Origin: Bifidobacterium polysaccharolyticum
Lineage (GTDB): Bacteria; Actinomycetota; Actinomycetes; Actinomycetales; Bifidobacteriaceae
Reading direction: 5' to 3'
Length of the DNA: 64,000 bases
Assembly: GCF_016101585.1 (NCBI RefSeq)
Contig: NZ_JACFQG010000003.1
Location: forward strand, 125,826 to 189,825
Part shown: positions 61,277 through 64,000 of the stretch, in pieces
Layout of the letters: the number at the start of each line of letters is the position of its first letter
Numbering within the stretch: the first letter of the stretch is position 1
Translations under genes and position numbers: made by a program
The notes under the pieces: model-generated
Told to the model about the DNA's origin: nothing
Seen by the model: the letters and a program-made list of their open reading frames with translations, nothing else
Databases searched by the model: none

Positions 61277-63157
61277 TTACGCTTTATGCAGTATGACTCG
61301 CAGCAGTGATTTGACGCGGGAGCGCCTCTTGGAGCCAATCGGAAGTATCTTGTCGGCATACTGCCTAAGAGGGCTGTCTTCGGTAATAAGACGCTTATGA
61401 TGTCCGGTTGAAAGAGACCCGGTCTTGGTCATGATCGCCAGTATCTGGTGGAAAAGCGGGGAGTGCCGGACGTACAGCCAATACCAGGTGGATAGGTCAC
61501 ACCAAGGATCCAGCCAGGGCTTGTCGAAGCCGGCATAATGAACAATATAGGGCTCCTCACGGGCTTGCGCATATTCCTTGAATGCCTGTGCAGGCGCATA
61601 CCGAAAGACCGTTTCGACGCGGTCGTTGCAATCGTGCAGGACGTTCCACCGGCCGTCAAGGAACCTGACCTTTCCCTGGCATTCCATGTTGAGTATGTCT
61701 TGATCGTTGTATATATAGTGAGGGTTTGCTGCCAGCCGCATCCATTCGTTGGTGGTGTGTATTCTTCGGAGAGCCTTCAGGTTCATCACCAGCACCCCGG
61801 CCTGGAAGTATGAATACGGATGCTTCAGATGCAACACATTGCGGGCGTATTGCAGACGCTTGCCATCGGAATACCCCAGGTTGCCTAAAAAGTCCAGATC
61901 TTTGACTGCTGCCACGGCGTACTGGCTGACGTCGGTATCGTAGAGCTCGGCTATGTCTCGGTTGACAACCAGGTCGGAGTCCAGATACACCACCTTGTCG
62001 TATTGAGGCAGCACCTCCTGGATCAGGAATCGGTAATAGGTTTCATTGCTGATAAAGCCGTTATTGGTTGTCAGGGCTCTGCCGGCCATACGCTGCCGTA
62101 CATTAAGGAAATGCAAAGAACACCAGGGGTATTTTGCGAATATCCCTGCAAGGATCTTTTTATTCTCCTTTGATATATCCTGCTCCAGGACAGTGATGCG
62201 GTATCGACGAGTCGCTGATGAATTGCGTAGTATGGACGTCAATGTCGTGGCCAGCATGGGCACATAGGCATTATCGGCCGCCAGCACCACGGGTACAGCC
62301 TTGTCCGTTGCGTTTGCTGGTTGAGCAGTTTCCTGAGCATCGGGATAGCGGAAGTGCACGCATCCCAGTTGCTTGATTTTCCAATTCCCGCTGGTGCGTT
62401 GATGATGGCAAAGGAAGATGTTCAGCAGCCTTTCAGCCAGGTGTCCCGGCGTTCTCAGGCGTTCAATGTCGGCCGTAGATGCATCCCATAAGGCCGTGAA
62501 CTTCTGCAGGAGCGGAAACAGCCACTGGCAATATTGGCGGAAGATTGCTTTCTTCATTATGAACATGTTGCAGAAAGAACCCTTGTCGCCGTGCAATACG
62601 GAGTCTGCATCCTCCCTGTAGTCAGGGTAATTCTTGCAAAGGATCTCATACATGAGGCGGAGGTCGCCGACTCGCAGGTGATCGTTGCCTGCATAATGCT
62701 GGATCAGCGAATGATACCCCCCCATGGCTTCAACATTGTTGACGGGAGAGGTAATGACATCCCAGCCGATCACCTGGCGCCTGATGGATTCATCATCCAG
62801 GCCGTACCGCCGTGCAGCGGACTCGTCGATGAAGTCGTCCATGATTTCGCCGTAGTCGTTGGCCTGGTGGGGTACGCCGCTGAAATCGAAGTAGCGACGG
62901 TAATGGCAGAATCCGTAGTAATCGGCATCGACGTTTTTCCAAGCCCAATATTGCGCAGTGAGCTCGCAATACATGGCGTTGAGCGAAGAGATCGAGTCCC
63001 CGCTGTCGTCGTGAAGCATGTGCGGGAGCTTTTCCGGTGCCTGCGCTGTTCCGACTTGCAAGAGACTGATCGCATCGCATTGCGGGGCTGCAACGCGTGT
63101 ACGGGTGGCTACATAGATTTTTATACGCTGCCCGTTTTGCCTGTCCTCGTTATTCAT
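61277..63157 (-). CDS. two-domain glycosyltransferase: DUF4422 + GT8
   Basis: 626 residues. DUF4422 domain (about 12-245) with IKIYVATRTRV, YCELTAQYWAWKNVDADYY and FCHYRRYFDFSG. GT8 domain (about 285-560) with YVPMLATTLTSIL, VVYLDSDLVVNRD, FQAGVLVMN, NDQDILN and VHYAGFDKPW. The tail is basic (PIGSKRRSRVKSLL), matching PIGSARREILKTV in the 1006-residue paralogue. It adds galactosyl- or glucosyl-type residues to a polysaccharide, by family inference. ATG 63157 starts just before the domain. Divergent from the ABC exporter gene with 154 bp between. Confidence 0.87.
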   Translation of the reverse strand: MNNEDRQNGQRIKIYVATRTRVAAPQCDAISLLQVGTAQAPEKLPHMLHDDSGDSISSLNAMYCELTAQYWAWKNVDADYYGFCHYRRYFDFSGVPHQANDYGEIMDDFIDESAARRYGLDDESIRRQVIGWDVITSPVNNVEAMGGYHSLIQHYAGNDHLRVGDLRLMYEILCKNYPDYREDADSVLHGDKGSFCNMFIMKKAIFRQYCQWLFPLLQKFTALWDASTADIERLRTPGHLAERLLNIFLCHHQRTSGNWKIKQLGCVHFRYPDAQETAQPANATDKAVPVVLAADNAYVPMLATTLTSILRNSSATRRYRITVLEQDISKENKKILAGIFAKYPWCSLHFLNVRQRMAGRALTTNNGFISNETYYRFLIQEVLPQYDKVVYLDSDLVVNRDIAELYDTDVSQYAVAAVKDLDFLGNLGYSDGKRLQYARNVLHLKHPYSYFQAGVLVMNLKALRRIHTTNEWMRLAANPHYIYNDQDILNMECQGKVRFLDGRWNVLHDCNDRVETVFRYAPAQAFKEYAQAREEPYIVHYAGFDKPWLDPWCDLSTWYWLYVRHSPLFHQILAIMTKTGSLSTGHHKRLITEDSPLRQYADKILPIGSKRRSRVKSLLRVILHKA

Positions 63158-63311
63158 GCCGAATAAGACTCCTCGCTCGGTGGTTGGTACTTATGTTACT
63201 TCCCAATTGTGGGCTTCCTGTTTATATAAGGTAAAACCGCTGCCTGGTAAGAGGTTTCCTGCGAAAATGAGCCTTTGCGCTATTGGACGAGTTCAGTAGA
63301 ATAGGAGTTTT

Positions 63312-64000
63312 GTGAAAGCTTCTTTAAAGCGACTACAGCAAAGGTATCGCTACTCGTTTATCGTTTTCAAAGAGTTGGTGAAGACAGATTTTCAACTTCG
63401 GTACCAAGGGTCCTTCCTGGGTGTACTGTGGTCGGTTCTCAAGCCACTGATGCTGTTCTGCGTCATGTATGTGGTCTTTGTGAGATTCCTTCACTTCACG
63501 GACGGAACGCCCACATTCCCCATTGTTCTGCTTTGCGGCACCTGCCTGTGGAGTTTCTTCTCGGAAGCCACCAGCATGGGGCTGCAGTCGATTGTCAACC
63601 GTGGAGACCTGCTGCGTAAGGTTCATTTTCCTACATACATCATCGTAGCGTCAGTCACGATGGGTTCCATGATCAGCCTGGCCATCAATCTGGGCGTGGT
63701 CATCGTTTTCGGGCTGTTCACTACGGCTCATTTCACATGGAGGATTCTCCTGGTCCCCCTCAATGTTTTTCAGCTCTATATCCTTGCCCTGGGCATTGCC
63801 ATGATCCTATCCACGATGTTCGTTTATTATCGTGACATCGCCCATATTTGGGAAGTGGTTCTTCAGGCTATGTTTTATGCTGTTCCCATTATTTACCCAT
63901 TGTCCATGGTGCAAAAGAACTATCCTTTGATTGCAAAATTCATGCTGTTGGATCCCGCAGCCCAGGTCATCATGGACGTGCGTCATAATCTCATTTCTCC
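63312..64000 (+). CDS. ABC-2 polysaccharide exporter permease (partial, runs off window)
   Basis: GTG 63312 with TAGGAG 4-5 nt upstream opens a frame to the window end (229 codons). The N-terminus is basic and amphipathic (KELVKTDFQLRYQGSFLGVLWSVLKPL), followed by hydrophobic helices and the FVYYRDIAHIWEVVLQ and FYAVPIIYPLSMV segments. These are the signatures of Wzm/TagG-type ABC-2 permeases, which export O-antigen, teichoic acid or rhamnose-rich polymers across the membrane. The ATPase subunit should lie just beyond the window. It follows the transferase cluster, so it probably exports their product. Confidence 0.88.
   Translation, partial: MKASLKRLQQRYRYSFIVFKELVKTDFQLRYQGSFLGVLWSVLKPLMLFCVMYVVFVRFLHFTDGTPTFPIVLLCGTCLWSFFSEATSMGLQSIVNRGDLLRKVHFPTYIIVASVTMGSMISLAINLGVVIVFGLFTTAHFTWRILLVPLNVFQLYILALGIAMILSTMFVYYRDIAHIWEVVLQAMFYAVPIIYPLSMVQKNYPLIAKFMLLDPAAQVIMDVRHNLIS

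Overview
The window looks like chromosome from an actinobacterium, most probably a Bifidobacterium of the bee-gut group (B. asteroides / B. indicum type). The basis is a moderately high GC content, bifidobacterial surface and polysaccharide gene families, frequent GTG/TTG starts with strong AAGGAG sites, and above all a haem catalase gene next to an Mn(II) transporter. Catalase is rare in bifidobacteria but known from that bee-associated group. The assignment is inference; no 16S gene lies in the window.

Region 1 (1-21.3 kb) is ordinary chromosome. It holds a DHA2 drug-efflux pump (cut by the window edge), a SWIM-domain SNF2 helicase, a glycerol facilitator, a 1627-residue pilin-like surface protein, two MFS transporters, a pyrimidine-dimer glycosylase-like protein, two short-chain dehydrogenases (one behind a textbook MerR-type promoter), a nicotinamidase-like hydrolase, a GNAT acetyltransferase behind a possible 21-residue leader peptide, and a MarR/UvrA-like drug-response operon.

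Region 2 (21.3-36.8 kb) is accessory and appears to be two layers of integration at one tRNA-Ser(GGA) gene. The younger layer (27571-36776) is an element of about 9.2 kb bounded by a 28-bp direct repeat of the tRNA 3' end. Reading inward from the intact tRNA it carries an integrase, an unknown cargo gene, an AlpA/Xis-like HTH protein, a small unknown protein, a P-loop replication protein, an AT-rich origin-like region with 18-bp inverted repeats, and a poorly coding left half with small ORFs, homopolymer tracts and a membrane protein. The order int - HTH - P-loop replication gene - AT-rich repeats, with no structural genes, resembles phage satellites (PICI-like) or small integrated replicons. 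The older layer, outside attL, holds a decayed integrase, an AlbA_2/Schlafen-type ATPase gene flanked on both sides by helically phased TAACTGAATTCAGTTA-like operators, and a divergent pair: an HNH endonuclease and a 791-residue protein with a glycine-zipper-like membrane segment. This is the best candidate in the window for an undescribed defence-type system.

Region 3 (36.9-41.1 kb) is an oxidative-stress and manganese module: catalase, MntH and a divergent MntR-type regulator with Mn-type metal ligands, a palindromic operator candidate and a probably leaderless transcript.

Region 4 (41.5-64 kb) is a cell-envelope and polysaccharide locus: a GH25 autolysin, a GtrB/GtrII-like pair, further GT2 enzymes, DUF6020- and DUF6541-type membrane proteins, an acyltransferase, an LRR/CWB2 surface protein of lower GC, two multidomain DUF4422-GT8 transferases (one also with a GT2 domain), UDP-glucose dehydrogenase, and the start of an ABC-2 polysaccharide exporter. 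Two convergent gene pairs here overlap by about 125 bp.
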